A DNA stretch of 64,000 nucleotides from Microbacterium sp. Its GTDB lineage: Bacteria; Actinomycetota; Actinomycetes; Actinomycetales; Microbacteriaceae. Position 1 is the first letter of the stretch; the number at the start of each line of letters is the position of its first letter. Shown here piece by piece: positions 1 through 8,192 of the stretch. The DNA is taken from positions 62,001-126,000 of the forward strand of contig NZ_JAPSIY010000005.1 of assembly GCF_031178445.1 (NCBI RefSeq), given 5' to 3'. The notes under the pieces were generated by a model. The model had not been told where the DNA came from. It saw only the letters and a program-made list of their open reading frames with translations, and ran no database searches. The translations under genes and the position numbers were made by a program.

Positions 1-248
1 GGATCGAGTCCCTGCACCCGGATGCGGCCGCTGGTGATCGGGCGCAGTCCGTTCAGCAGCCGCGCGAACGTCGATTTCCCCGAGCCGTTGGCGCCGATGA
101 CAGCGGTGCGCGGCGCGCTCAGCTCGAGACTGACGTCGCGCAGCAGCACCGCGCCGTCGACCGCGACCCGGACCCGATCGAGCGCGATCGCCGCACCGCC
201 CGTGGTCGCCTCGGCGCGCGACGCCCGCTCAGATCGCGTACGACTCAC
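1..248 (-). CDS. bioM: ECF transporter ATPase (BioM-like), 3' part cut by window edge
   Basis: Only about the first 82 codons are present; the rest lies beyond the left edge, so this gene is missing from the ORF track. The reading frame from GTG at 248 contains a Walker A motif GANGSGKST at residues 52-60, followed by FARLLNGLRP, as in ECF/cobalt-type ATPases. The start overlaps the end of bioY by 20 bases, so the two are probably translated together. In BioMNY systems the ATPase powers uptake of biotin bound by BioY; an EcfT gene would be expected further left. Assignment to biotin rests on the bioY neighbour. Another ECF ATPase label would be equally compatible with the fragment itself. Confidence 0.8.
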   Translation of the reverse strand, partial: MSRTRSERASRAEATTGGAAIALDRVRVAVDGAVLLRDVSLELSAPRTAVIGANGSGKSTFARLLNGLRPITSGRIRVQGLD

Positions 249-804
249 GTGCACGGCCGGGGAAGGCGCGCGGGTAAGCCCGCCGCAGCGCCACCGCCAG
301 CGTGGTCGCGGCGGCGGCCTTCAGGAGGTCGCCGGGCAGGAACACCACACTCGAAAGCGCGGTGGGACCGAGCGGCACTCCGGTGACGAACGCCTGGACG
401 GGGATGCCGAAGAGGTAGACGACGACGATACCGCCAGCGAACGCACCGAGTGCCGCCCGCCACCACGTGAAGGTTCGGTGGTGGGCGATCACCCCCACCA
501 CGACCGAACCGACGATCCAGCCCGCCATGTACCCTGCAGTCGGTCCCATGAACGCCCCCAGACCTCCGCGTCCGCCGGCGAGCACCGGCAGGCCCACTGC
601 AGCCAGCGCGAGCACGACCAGCACCGAAAGCGGAGCGCGGCGAGCGCCGAGCACGAGCCCGGCGAGCATGACCCCGAGCGTCTGAGCGGTGACGGGCACG
701 CCCGAGGGCAGGGGGATGGTCACGGTGCCGAGCACGACGATCAGCGCCGCGAACACGGCGACCCTCGCGAGATCGGCGCCGAGGGGTCGGGTGGGTTCGG
801 ACAT
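229..804 (-). CDS. bioY: Biotin ECF transporter substrate-binding component BioY
   Basis: A 191-residue, very hydrophobic protein of BioY length, the membrane component that binds biotin in ECF importers. It has about six membrane segments and the family patterns PLPSGVPVTAQTLGVMLAG near residues 28-46 and GPTAGYMAGWI near 85-95. The track ORF extends further upstream, but ATG at 804 is preferred because GGAAAGG lies just before it and the extension runs through the operator region. The gene is followed with overlap by the ATPase fragment and is divergent from a BioQ-type regulator. Two TGAAC-N3-GTTCA boxes lie between the two genes, so biotin-dependent repression is expected. Confidence 0.93.
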   Translation of the reverse strand: MSEPTRPLGADLARVAVFAALIVVLGTVTIPLPSGVPVTAQTLGVMLAGLVLGARRAPLSVLVVLALAAVGLPVLAGGRGGLGAFMGPTAGYMAGWIVGSVVVGVIAHHRTFTWWRAALGAFAGGIVVVYLFGIPVQAFVTGVPLGPTALSSVVFLPGDLLKAAAATTLAVALRRAYPRAFPGRARESYAI

Positions 805-838
805 CGGGTTCCTTTCCGAGGCGCGGGATCTCCGCACC

Positions 839-851
839 TGAACACTGTTCA
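839..851. promoter_or_regulatory. BioQ-type operator box 1
   Basis: TGAACACTGTTCA, a 13-bp palindrome with arms TGAAC and GTTCA around three bases. It matches the TGAAC-N3-GTT(C/A)(A/C) type of site known for the actinobacterial biotin repressor BioQ. It lies between divergent bioY and the TetR gene. Confidence 0.8.
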
Positions 852-853
852 CC

Positions 854-866
854 TGAACGGTGTTCA
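854..866. promoter_or_regulatory. BioQ-type operator box 2
   Basis: TGAACGGTGTTCA, a second TGAAC-N3-GTTCA palindrome, 15 bp centre to centre from the first. It abuts the -10 box of the regulator gene, so binding should block transcription of the regulator and probably of bioY. Confidence 0.8.
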
Positions 867-867
867 C

Positions 868-873
868 TATACT
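868..873 (+). promoter_or_regulatory. -10 box of bioQ, leaderless
   Basis: TATACT, then 7 nt, then ATG at 881. A start site about 7 nt after the -10 box would fall on the A of the start codon. The overlapping reverse-strand TATAGT (866-871) may serve bioY. Confidence 0.6.
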
Positions 874-880
874 GATTCCC

Positions 881-1432
881 ATGTCTCCCGCACGCCACGA
901 TCGCCGAAGCGTGGTCGAGCGCGCCCTGCGGCTGCTCGACGACGTCGGCCTGCCCGACCTCTCGATGCGCCGGCTCGCGACCGAGCTCGATGTGCAGCCG
1001 AGTGCGCTGTACTGGCACTTCCCGAACAAGCAGCAGCTTCTCGCGGCGGTCGCCGACCGCATCCTCGAGGCGGTGCCGCAACCGGACGCTGGGGCCCCTG
1101 TGCCCGACACGGCCCGCGCCATCCGCGACGCGCTGCTCGCGTACCGCGACGGTGCGGAGGTGGTGATGAGCACCTATGCGCTGCGTCTCGGCGCACGGAG
1201 GGCACAGGACGCGCTGACCGCATCGCTCGGAGGTGACGCCGGTGAGACGCTCGCGGATGCCGCGTTCGAGTTCATCCTCGGCCACAGCGCGCTGCTGCAG
1301 CAGCGCATGCATGCGCAGAGCATCGGAGCCGTGGAGGCGGACTCCGCAGACCCGGCGCATCGAGCCGACCTGGTGTTCGACGCCGGCATCCGCAGCTTCG
1401 CCGCGCTCAGCGGCGCCCGTCGCCCATCCTGA
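881..1432 (+). CDS. bioQ: TetR-family regulator, probable biotin repressor BioQ
   Basis: A 183-residue TetR protein. The N-terminal helix-turn-helix covers about residues 6-52, with the typical LSMRRLATELDVQPSALYWHFPNKQQLL; the C-terminal part is the variable ligand/dimer domain. ATG at 881 is chosen over the track's GTG at 860 because 860 lies inside the second operator and the -10 box is placed for a transcript beginning at 881. Divergence from bioY with two BioQ-like boxes between them supports the biotin repressor role. In Corynebacterium and Mycobacterium BioQ represses bio genes. Its 3' end overlaps the convergent MFS gene by 26 bases. TetR membership is certain; BioQ orthology is inferred from context and operators. 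Confidence 0.85.
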   Translation: MSPARHDRRSVVERALRLLDDVGLPDLSMRRLATELDVQPSALYWHFPNKQQLLAAVADRILEAVPQPDAGAPVPDTARAIRDALLAYRDGAEVVMSTYALRLGARRAQDALTASLGGDAGETLADAAFEFILGHSALLQQRMHAQSIGAVEADSADPAHRADLVFDAGIRSFAALSGARRPS

Positions 1433-2813
1433 GGCCGGGCAGCAGCGACACCAGCAGGATCGCCGCAGCGATCAGATAGACGGTGAGGTAGCCGGAGCCG
1501 CCGATCGGCAGCAGCACGAAGCCGAGACCGGCGAGTGCGATCATCACCGCGGAGCCGGTCGAGTCCGAGATCGACAGAGCGGCGGAGTTGAAACCCTCGT
1601 CCGCCGTCGTCGAGTATGCGAGCGTCAGCACCGTGAGGCGCGGATAGATCAGCCCCATGCCCGCTCCCGCCAGCCCCCAACCGACCACCGCCACCCAGGG
1701 CGCCGCGTCGACGATCACGACGAACAGGATGGATGCGACCGCGAGCATCATCAAGGGGACCCCGACCATCACGATCCTGGTGCTGCCGAGCAAGTCGCCG
1801 TAGCGCCCCTGCACGGCCGAGGCCGTCGACCATCCCAGCGCGGCGAGAGTGAGGGCGAGCCCGGCGATCGTGGGCGAGAACTCGAAGCGGTCCATCAACA
1901 GCTTCGGAACATACGCCTCCGCGGCGAAGAAGGCGCCCGCGGCGAGCCCCCTCATCAGCACGGTGCTCGGCAGCCCGGCTGACGCACGCAGGGTTCCGCG
2001 CGGCAACAGGGGCAGGATCGCGATTCCGATGACCAGGATCGACGCCAGCGCGATCGGCGCGCCGAACGCGGGCGGAGCGTCGGCCGAGAAGCCCACCGCC
2101 ACGGCGCACACGGCCACGACGACGGCGAGCAGCATCCGGGTCACGATTCCGCCGCGCCGAGCGGGGGCGGGAGATTCGGGTCGCACGCGGTCGGCCTGCG
2201 GATCGGCCGGCTCATCGGCGTCCTTCGCCAGCGACACCCCCCGCAGTCGCGCCGCCACCAAGGTGAAAGCGGCGGCCGTCAGCACCGCGACACCGAGGAA
2301 CGCCCAGCGCCAGTGCAGGAACTCCGCCACGGCTCCGGCGAGGAACGGGCCGATCATCGATGGCACGACCCACGCGGCCGCATATGCGGCGAAGATCCTG
2401 CCGTGCAGGTGCGACGGATACACCCTGGCGACCACGACGTACACCGCGACCGTCTGGCCACCGGCGCCGAGTCCCTGGATCAGCCTGCCGACGATGAAGG
2501 TGTACATATCGAGCGCGAAGCCCGATACCAGGAGCCCGACCGCGAACAGCAGCACCGCCGTGTACAGCGGGGCGCGGGGCCCGGATCGGTCGCTCCACGC
2601 TCCTGCGCCGACCATACCGATGACGCCGGTCGCGAGCGTGCCCGAGAACGCGACGGCGAACAGCGCCTCGCCGTGCAGATCAGCGCTGACGACGGGCATC
2701 ACGGTGGTGACCGCGAGTGCCTCGATGGCGGCGAGGAAGATCAGTGCGACGGTGCCGACGGTGATGCCGAGCCTGGTGCGATCCCAGATGCTCGCCGCTG
2801 CTGTGCTGCTCAC
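1407..2813 (-). CDS. MFS transporter, drug-efflux-like
   Basis: A 468-residue major facilitator protein with about 12-14 membrane helices. It shows an early SDRSGPR loop after the second helix (motif A-like, near residues 73-79) and GRLIQGLGAGG (near 107-117), which are typical of DHA-type multidrug exporters. A charged cytoplasmic linker near residues 195-220 separates the two halves. GTG at 2813 overlaps the patB stop codon (GTGA), so the two genes are probably one transcript. The substrate is unknown; export of an amino-acid-related compound is possible given the partner gene, but that is only inference. Confidence 0.85.
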   Translation of the reverse strand: MSSTAAASIWDRTRLGITVGTVALIFLAAIEALAVTTVMPVVSADLHGEALFAVAFSGTLATGVIGMVGAGAWSDRSGPRAPLYTAVLLFAVGLLVSGFALDMYTFIVGRLIQGLGAGGQTVAVYVVVARVYPSHLHGRIFAAYAAAWVVPSMIGPFLAGAVAEFLHWRWAFLGVAVLTAAAFTLVAARLRGVSLAKDADEPADPQADRVRPESPAPARRGGIVTRMLLAVVVAVCAVAVGFSADAPPAFGAPIALASILVIGIAILPLLPRGTLRASAGLPSTVLMRGLAAGAFFAAEAYVPKLLMDRFEFSPTIAGLALTLAALGWSTASAVQGRYGDLLGSTRIVMVGVPLMMLAVASILFVVIVDAAPWVAVVGWGLAGAGMGLIYPRLTVLTLAYSTTADEGFNSAALSISDSTGSAVMIALAGLGFVLLPIGGSGYLTVYLIAAAILLVSLLPGLRMGDGRR

Positions 2814-3985
2814 TCCTGCGCCGCGCCCGACGCGGCCCGCACCCGTCCGATGCGCTCGAAGGCCTCGGTGAGGATCTCCGGACTGGTGCCGAAGTTCACC
2901 CGGACATGCCCCTCTCCCTCGGCGCCGAACGCGGGCCCGAAGTGCAGGGCGACCTTCGCCTCGCGCAGGATGTGCTTCGCGGGGTTCGCCCCCCAGCCCA
3001 GCTCAGTGAGATCGATCCAGGCGAGATACCCGGCATCGGGCAGTCTGTATCGCGCCTCGGGCAGGTGATCGGCGAGCAGGTCGGCGATCAGCCTCCTGTT
3101 CTCGTCGAGCGTCGCGAGCAGACCGTCCAGCCACTCATCACTCTCAGGTGCGAAAGCCGCCACCGCCGCAAGCATCCCGAACTGACCCGTGCGCCATTCG
3201 ACCTCGACCGGCAGCCCTCGCAGCAGCGCCGCGTTGGCGTCGGACGCGGCGATCATGAGCGCGCATTTGAGCCCGGCGAGATTGAACGCCTTGCTCGCGC
3301 TGACGACCGCGAACCCGACGCGCTCGGCCGCCTCGCCGCTCGCGAGGAACGGGGTGAAGCGCACGCCGGGCTGCGTCAGCGGGGCATGGATCTCGTCGGA
3401 GATCACAGCCGCTCCGTACTGCTCGGCGAGCCGGGCCAGCGCGTCGAGGCTCTGAGCGAAGTGCACTGTGCCGGTGGGATTGTGCGGATTGCACAGCAGC
3501 ACCGCCCTGGCTCCCCCGGCCAGCGCATCCTCGATGCCGTCGAGATCGAGTTCCCAGCCATCGCCCGTGTCGCGGAGCGGCACCCGCTCGACGACCCCGC
3601 CCGCCTCATCGACGAGGTCGAAGAACGGCGGGTACACCGGCGGGTTCACGATGACGCGCTCCCCGGGCTGGATGACCCTGCGCAGGATCTCGACGATACC
3701 CATGCTGACATCGGCGGTGGAGCGCATGCGCGCGGCATCCGGATGCCAGCCGAAGCGCCGCTGCGCGAAGCCGGCGTAAGCGGCCGCCAGGGGAGTTCGC
3801 GATGCGACGTACCCGGTGTCGCCGGTGCGCACCGCCTGCTCGAGCGCACGGGTGATCGCTGGAGCCAGCGGGAAGTCCGTCTCCGCGACGAACAGCGGAA
3901 GGACATCCTCCGGATACTCGCGCCACTTCTCGCTGCTGCGCTCGCGAAGCTGCGGAAGGCTCAGGGCTCTGACCGGCATCGTCAT
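2810..3985 (-). CDS. MalY/PatB-family PLP aminotransferase (cystathionine beta-lyase type)
   Basis: A 391-residue fold-type I PLP enzyme of the MalY/PatB group, which cleaves C-S bonds of cystathionine or related cysteine conjugates. Visible motifs are FVAETDFP near residue 32, NPPVYPPFF near 114, NPHNPTG at 166-172, SDEIH at 196-200, and SASK with the PLP-binding lysine at 232. The start at 3985 has no Shine-Dalgarno but has TAGGCT 6 nt upstream. The stop overlaps the downstream MFS start. It lies next to, but is probably transcribed separately from, the SUF operon. Methionine biosynthesis or sulfur salvage are the likely roles; the exact substrate cannot be read from the sequence. Confidence 0.87.
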   Translation of the reverse strand: MTMPVRALSLPQLRERSSEKWREYPEDVLPLFVAETDFPLAPAITRALEQAVRTGDTGYVASRTPLAAAYAGFAQRRFGWHPDAARMRSTADVSMGIVEILRRVIQPGERVIVNPPVYPPFFDLVDEAGGVVERVPLRDTGDGWELDLDGIEDALAGGARAVLLCNPHNPTGTVHFAQSLDALARLAEQYGAAVISDEIHAPLTQPGVRFTPFLASGEAAERVGFAVVSASKAFNLAGLKCALMIAASDANAALLRGLPVEVEWRTGQFGMLAAVAAFAPESDEWLDGLLATLDENRRLIADLLADHLPEARYRLPDAGYLAWIDLTELGWGANPAKHILREAKVALHFGPAFGAEGEGHVRVNFGTSPEILTEAFERIGRVRAASGAAQE

Positions 3986-3991
3986 ACTCTC

Positions 3992-3997
3992 AGCCTA
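3992..3997 (-). promoter_or_regulatory. -10 box of patB-like gene, leaderless
   Basis: TAGGCT on the minus strand, 6 nt before ATG at 3985. No ribosome binding site is present between them. Confidence 0.55.
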
Positions 3998-4057
3998 CGC
4001 GCGCAGGCGGCCGTCCCTCACGGGGCGACCGCCTGCGGAATGCGTGTGTGAAGCGGA

Positions 4058-4387
4058 TCAGATCGCGAAGCCGAGCGCCCGCATCATGTCGCGGCCATCG
4101 TCGGTGATCCGCTCAGGGCCCCACGGCGGCATCCACACCCAGTTGATGCGGAACCGCTCCACGACGTTGTCGAGGGCCTGAGCGGTCTGCTCCTCGAGCA
4201 CATCGGTCAGCGGGCAGCCGGCACTGGTGAGCGTCATGTGGATGACCAGCGCGTCGTTCTCGTCGTCCCAGGCGAGGTCGTAGATCAGGCCGAGATCGAC
4301 GACGTTGATCCCGAGCTCAGGATCCATGACGTCCTTGAGAGCCTCGGTGACCTCGTCGTACTTCTCCTCGGTCAGCGTTGCGGTCAT
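4058..4387 (-). CDS. sufT: SufT-like metal-sulfur cluster assembly factor (MIP18/DUF59 family)
   Basis: A 109-residue MIP18-family protein acting in maturation or targeting of Fe-S clusters. It shows DPELGINVVDLGLIY (about residues 22-36) and the conserved cysteine in LTSAGCPL (about 53-60). It follows sufC by 9 bases, the normal position for SufT in actinobacterial SUF clusters. Unusually, it has its own candidate leaderless promoter: TAGGCT lies 6 nt before ATG at 4387, and the TAG of that box is the sufC stop codon. No Shine-Dalgarno is present. It could therefore be both read through from sufC and independently transcribed. Confidence 0.9.
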   Translation of the reverse strand: MTATLTEEKYDEVTEALKDVMDPELGINVVDLGLIYDLAWDDENDALVIHMTLTSAGCPLTDVLEEQTAQALDNVVERFRINWVWMPPWGPERITDDGRDMMRALGFAI

Positions 4388-4393
4388 GACACC

Positions 4394-4399
4394 AGCCTA
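4394..4399 (-). promoter_or_regulatory. -10 box of sufT overlapping the sufC stop codon
   Basis: TAGGCT, whose first three bases are the sufC TAG stop (4397-4399), with a 6-nt spacer to ATG at 4387. It is identical to the -10 hexamers before the patB-like gene, DUF1990 and holA. Confidence 0.5.
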
Positions 4400-5167
4400 C
4401 GCTTCGACGGGCGCGCCGGGGTCGAGGAACCGGTCGTAGCCCTCGTCCTCCAGGCGGTCTGCCAGCTCGGAGCCGCCCTCCTCGACGATCTTTCCCGCCA
4501 CGACGACGTGCACGTAGTCGGGGCGGATGTAGCGGAGGATGCGGGTGTAGTGCGTGATGAGCAGCACGCCGAGGTTCGTGGACTCCTTGGCGCGGTTGAC
4601 GCCCTCGGACACGATCTTCAGCGCGTCGACGTCGAGACCCGAGTCGGTCTCGTCGAGCACGGCGAGCTTGGGCTGCAGCACCTCGAGCTGAAGGATCTCG
4701 TGGCGCTTCTTCTCTCCGCCTGAGAAGCCCTCGTTGACGTTGCGCTGCGCGAACTTCGGGTCCATGCGCAGGTTGGCCATCGCGCCCTTGACATCCTTGG
4801 TCCACTGACGGATCGAGGGTGCCTCGCCGTCGAGAGCGGTCTTCGCGGTGCGCAGGAAGTTCGTCACGGTGACACCCGGGATCTCGACCGGGTACTGCAT
4901 GGCGAGGAAGAGGCCGGCGCGGGCGCGCTCGTCGACGCTCATCGCCAGCACGTCCTCACCGTCGAACGTGATGGAGCCCTGTGTGACGGTGTACTTCGGA
5001 TGCCCGGCGATGGTGTAGGCCAGAGTCGACTTGCCGGAGCCGTTCGGGCCCATGATGGCGTGTGTCTCTCCGGTGCGGATGGTCAGGTCGATGCCGTTGA
5101 GGATCGGCGTGGTGCCCTCATCGGTCTCGACCGTCACGTGCAGATCGCGGATCTCGAGAACAGACAT
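4397..5167 (-). CDS. sufC: Fe-S cluster assembly ATPase SufC
   Basis: A 256-residue ABC-type ATPase, the soluble energy component of the SufBCD scaffold. Walker A GPNGSGKST is at residues 40-48, the signature SGGEKKR is near residues 149-155, and Walker B LAVLDETDSGLD near 168-179 has the SufC-typical DETDSGLD. It begins directly after the Rieske gene stop (cat at 5165-5167, tca from 5168), so it is in the same operon. Length and motifs match the family fully. Confidence 0.97.
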   Translation of the reverse strand: MSVLEIRDLHVTVETDEGTTPILNGIDLTIRTGETHAIMGPNGSGKSTLAYTIAGHPKYTVTQGSITFDGEDVLAMSVDERARAGLFLAMQYPVEIPGVTVTNFLRTAKTALDGEAPSIRQWTKDVKGAMANLRMDPKFAQRNVNEGFSGGEKKRHEILQLEVLQPKLAVLDETDSGLDVDALKIVSEGVNRAKESTNLGVLLITHYTRILRYIRPDYVHVVVAGKIVEEGGSELADRLEDEGYDRFLDPGAPVEA

Positions 5168-5494
5168 TCAGACTTCCTTCGTGACAGTGGGGTCGATGAG
5201 CACGTCGTCGCCGTCGATCTCGACGGCGTAGACGGGGACGGGCTCGTAAGCGGGGAGGTTCAGGGGCTTTCCGGTGCAGAGCGAGAACGCCGAGCCGTGC
5301 GCCCAGCACTCCAGCGTCTTACCCTCGACGAAGCCCTCGGACAGCGAGATGTCGCCGTGGGTGCAGGTGTCGCCGATCGCGTGGATCTCTCCGTCGGAGT
5401 CCTTCACGATCGCCATGGGGACGCCGTCGAGCTCGACGCGCAGCGGGGCGTCCTGCTCGAGCTCGGCGACACCGCAGGCGCGCTGTGCGCTCAC
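5168..5494 (-). CDS. Rieske [2Fe-2S] ferredoxin-like protein of the SUF operon
   Basis: A 108-residue Rieske protein, usually annotated as a non-heme iron oxygenase ferredoxin subunit. The cluster ligands are visible as CTH (C44, H46) and CWAH (C63, H66) with the usual spacing. The track ORF is much longer, but GTG at 5494 overlaps the sufD stop (GTGA), which fixes the start and indicates translational coupling. No oxygenase gene is nearby. Its place between sufD and sufC suggests electron supply or a quality-control role during cluster assembly rather than ring hydroxylation. That role is inferred. Confidence 0.9.
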   Translation of the reverse strand: MSAQRACGVAELEQDAPLRVELDGVPMAIVKDSDGEIHAIGDTCTHGDISLSEGFVEGKTLECWAHGSAFSLCTGKPLNLPAYEPVPVYAVEIDGDDVLIDPTVTKEV

Positions 5495-6720
5495 TTGGGC
5501 TCCCCCTGGGTAGTCAGCGCCTCGAGAGCGTTCCCCTGTGCGAGCTCGGCCTCGATGGCGGCCAGCAGCTCCTGCTGCAGGGAGGGGATCCCGATGCGCT
5601 GCACGATATCGGTGAGGAATCCGAGCACGACGAGGCGACGGGCCTCCTCCTCGGTGATACCGCGGGCCTGCAGGTAGAACAGCTGCTCGTCGTCGAAGCG
5701 ACCCGTGGCGCTGGCGTGACCCGCGCCGACGATGTCGCCGGTCTGGATCTCGAGGTTCGGGATCGAGTCGGCACGTGCGCCCTCGGTGAGCACCAGGTTG
5801 CGGTTCGCCTCGTACGAGTCGGTGCCGGTGGCATCCGGTCCGATCAGCACGTCGCCGATCCACACGCTGTGAGCGCTCGTCCCCTGCAGCGCACCCTTGT
5901 AGAGCACGTCACCGACGGTGTGGGCGCCCTTGTGGTGCAGGTAGACCTGGCTCTCGAGGTGCTGCCCCGCGTCGGCGTAGCTGAGGCCGTACATGCGTCC
6001 CTCGGATCCCGCTCCGGCCAGCTCCAGGGTCGGGTTCACCCGCACGACGCCGCCGCCGAAGCTGACGACGATGTGGGTGAGCTTCGCATCGCGGTCGACA
6101 CGGGCCTGGTGGGCTGCGCTGTGGATCGCGTCGTCCTGCCACTGCTGCACCGATACGACGGTCAGCTGTGCGCCGTCGCGCACGATGATCTCGACGTTCT
6201 GCGCATACTGCGCGGTGCCGGTGTGACGGAGCACCACCGTGGCCGAGCTGTGCGTCCCGGCTTCGATGACGACGTGCCCGTCGGCACGGCCGCCACGGCC
6301 GTCGATCCGCACCACGACGGGTTCCGAGAGCTCCTCGTCGTTCGGGATGCGGATGTGCATCGCCTCATCGGCGCCCTGCCATGCCACGGCGGAGACAATG
6401 TCCTCAGGGCGGAAGAACTCACCGCGCGGCGCGTCGCCGTGCGCGAGCGCGGGGCGGATCGCCCCGCTGTGGCTGACCGAGTACTCGACGCCGTCGTTCG
6501 ACGTCGCCACCTCGAAGAGCGGCTTCAGCTGTGCGACGGGAGTGTGCTTCCAGTTGACCTCGCGACCGTTCGGAGCGCCGAAGTCGGCAGGGTCGAACGA
6601 GACGGGCCGCTCGGAGCGGGTCTGCACCGGCACGAAGCCTGCGTTCGCGACCTGGGCGGCCGGGTCGATGTGCGCGTTCGCGTGCGGCGCCTGCTCGGGC
6701 GCCTGGGTGGGGGCCGTCAT
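5491..6720 (-). CDS. sufD: Fe-S cluster assembly protein SufD
   Basis: A 409-residue SufD, partner of SufB in the SufBC2D scaffold. The C-terminal half has the beta-helix core with GAGHASATGRFDDEQLFYLQARGI (about residues 337-360), the signature shared by SufB and SufD, followed by the helical tail EEARRLVVLGFL. The start at 6720 is one base after the sufB stop. The stop overlaps the Rieske start by 4 bases. The N-terminal 60 residues are variable and acidic/proline-rich, as is usual. Confidence 0.95.
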   Translation of the reverse strand: MTAPTQAPEQAPHANAHIDPAAQVANAGFVPVQTRSERPVSFDPADFGAPNGREVNWKHTPVAQLKPLFEVATSNDGVEYSVSHSGAIRPALAHGDAPRGEFFRPEDIVSAVAWQGADEAMHIRIPNDEELSEPVVVRIDGRGGRADGHVVIEAGTHSSATVVLRHTGTAQYAQNVEIIVRDGAQLTVVSVQQWQDDAIHSAAHQARVDRDAKLTHIVVSFGGGVVRVNPTLELAGAGSEGRMYGLSYADAGQHLESQVYLHHKGAHTVGDVLYKGALQGTSAHSVWIGDVLIGPDATGTDSYEANRNLVLTEGARADSIPNLEIQTGDIVGAGHASATGRFDDEQLFYLQARGITEEEARRLVVLGFLTDIVQRIGIPSLQQELLAAIEAELAQGNALEALTTQGEPK

Positions 6721-6721
6721 A

Positions 6722-8140
6722 TCAGCCGACCGATCCTTCCATGCCCATCTCGATGAGCTTGTTCAGTTCCATCGCGTACTCCATCGGCAGCTCGCGCGCG
6801 ATCGGCTCGATGAAGCCGCGCACGATCATCGCCATGGCCTCGTCCTCGGGCATGCCGCGGGACTGCAGGTAGAACAGCTGCTCTTCGCTGACCTTGGAGA
6901 CCGTGGCCTCGTGGCCCAGCTGCACGTCGTCGACCCGGATGTCGATCGCGGGATACGTGTCGGAGCGCGACTTGGTGTCGACCAGCAGGGCGTCGCAGCG
7001 CACGGTGTTGGCCGAATGATGCGCAGCGGCATCCACCCGCACCTCGCCGCGGTAGCCGGCGCGACCGCCGCCTCGCGCGATGGACTTCGAGATGATCGAC
7101 GACTGCGTGTACGGCGCCATGTGGATCATCTTCGCGCCGGCGTCCTGGTGCTGACCGGGGCCGGCGAACGCGACCGACAGGGTCTCGCCCTTGGCGTGCT
7201 CCCCCATCAGGAAGATCGACGGGTACTTCATCGTGACCTTGGAGCCGATGTTGCCGTCGACCCATTCCATGGTCGCACCCTCGTGCGCGACGGCACGCTT
7301 GGTGACCAGGTTGTAGACGTTGTTCGACCAGTTCTGGATCGTCGTGTAGCGCACCCGCGCGTTCTTCTTGACGATGATCTCGACGACGGCCGAGTGCAGC
7401 GAGTCCGACTTGTAGATCGGCGCGGTGCAGCCCTCGATGTAGTGGACGTAGCTGTCCTCGTCGGCGATGATCAGGGTCCGCTCGAACTGGCCCATGTTCT
7501 CGGTGTTGATGCGGAAGTAGGCCTGCAGCGGGATCTCCACGTGCACGCCCTTGGGCACGTACACGAAGGAGCCGCCCGACCATACCGCCGTGTTCAGCGC
7601 GGCGAACTTGTTGTCGCCGGCGGGGATCACGGTGCCGAAGTACTCTTCGAAGAACTCCGGGTGCTCGCGCAGCGCGGTGTCGGTGTCCATGAAGATGACG
7701 CCCTGCTGCTCCAGGTCCTCTCGGATCTGGTGATAGACGACCTCGGACTCGTACTGCGCGGCGACACCGGCGACGAGCCGCTGGCGCTCGGCCTCGGGGA
7801 TGCCGAGGCGCTCGTAGGTCTCGCGGATCTCCGCGGGGAGATCCTCCCAGGTCTGCGCCTGCTTCTCAGTGGAGCGCACGAAGTACTTGATGTTGTCGAA
7901 GTCGATCTCGCTGAGGTCTGCGCCCCAGGTCGGCATCGGCTTGCGATCGAAGAGGGAAAGTCCCTTGAGGCGCGTCTTGAGCATCCACTCCGGCTCGTTC
8001 TTGAGCGTGGAGATGCCGCGGACGACCTCTTCGGAGAGACCGCGTCTGGCGGTGGCGCCGGCGGCGTCCTCATCGTGCCAGCCGAATTCGTACACCCCCA
8101 GACCTTCCAGTTCCGGGCGGTCGATCAGCACATCCGACAT
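6722..8140 (-). CDS. sufB: Fe-S cluster assembly protein SufB
   Basis: A 472-residue SufB, first gene of this SUF operon and the main scaffold for cluster formation. Diagnostic stretches are [20 protein letters not shown] in the middle and [22 protein letters not shown] near the C terminus. ATG at 8140 is preferred to the adjacent GTG at 8143 because GAGGAG lies 8 nt upstream. The divergent region to ctaA carries a 25-bp inverted repeat. Unlike many actinobacteria, no sufR regulator precedes it, and no sufS or sufU follows within the cluster. Confidence 0.96.
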   Translation of the reverse strand: MSDVLIDRPELEGLGVYEFGWHDEDAAGATARRGLSEEVVRGISTLKNEPEWMLKTRLKGLSLFDRKPMPTWGADLSEIDFDNIKYFVRSTEKQAQTWEDLPAEIRETYERLGIPEAERQRLVAGVAAQYESEVVYHQIREDLEQQGVIFMDTDTALREHPEFFEEYFGTVIPAGDNKFAALNTAVWSGGSFVYVPKGVHVEIPLQAYFRINTENMGQFERTLIIADEDSYVHYIEGCTAPIYKSDSLHSAVVEIIVKKNARVRYTTIQNWSNNVYNLVTKRAVAHEGATMEWVDGNIGSKVTMKYPSIFLMGEHAKGETLSVAFAGPGQHQDAGAKMIHMAPYTQSSIISKSIARGGGRAGYRGEVRVDAAAHHSANTVRCDALLVDTKSRSDTYPAIDIRVDDVQLGHEATVSKVSEEQLFYLQSRGMPEDEAMAMIVRGFIEPIARELPMEYAMELNKLIEMGMEGSVG

Positions 8141-8192
8141 CACACACTCTCCTCAATCGGGCCTCAACGGTGTCATCCGCCCCGACACACCT

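Noticed and set aside
729-880. Biotin riboswitch or other riboswitch upstream of bioY
   Set aside because: The region is short, holds two palindromic operator boxes that explain control, and no known biotin riboswitch class exists to match it.
3992-3997. patB-like gene as the missing cysteine desulfurase SufS
   Set aside because: It has MalY/PatB motifs (NPHNPTG, SDEIH, SASKAFNLAG) and lacks the SufS active-site cysteine loop; it also appears to have its own promoter.
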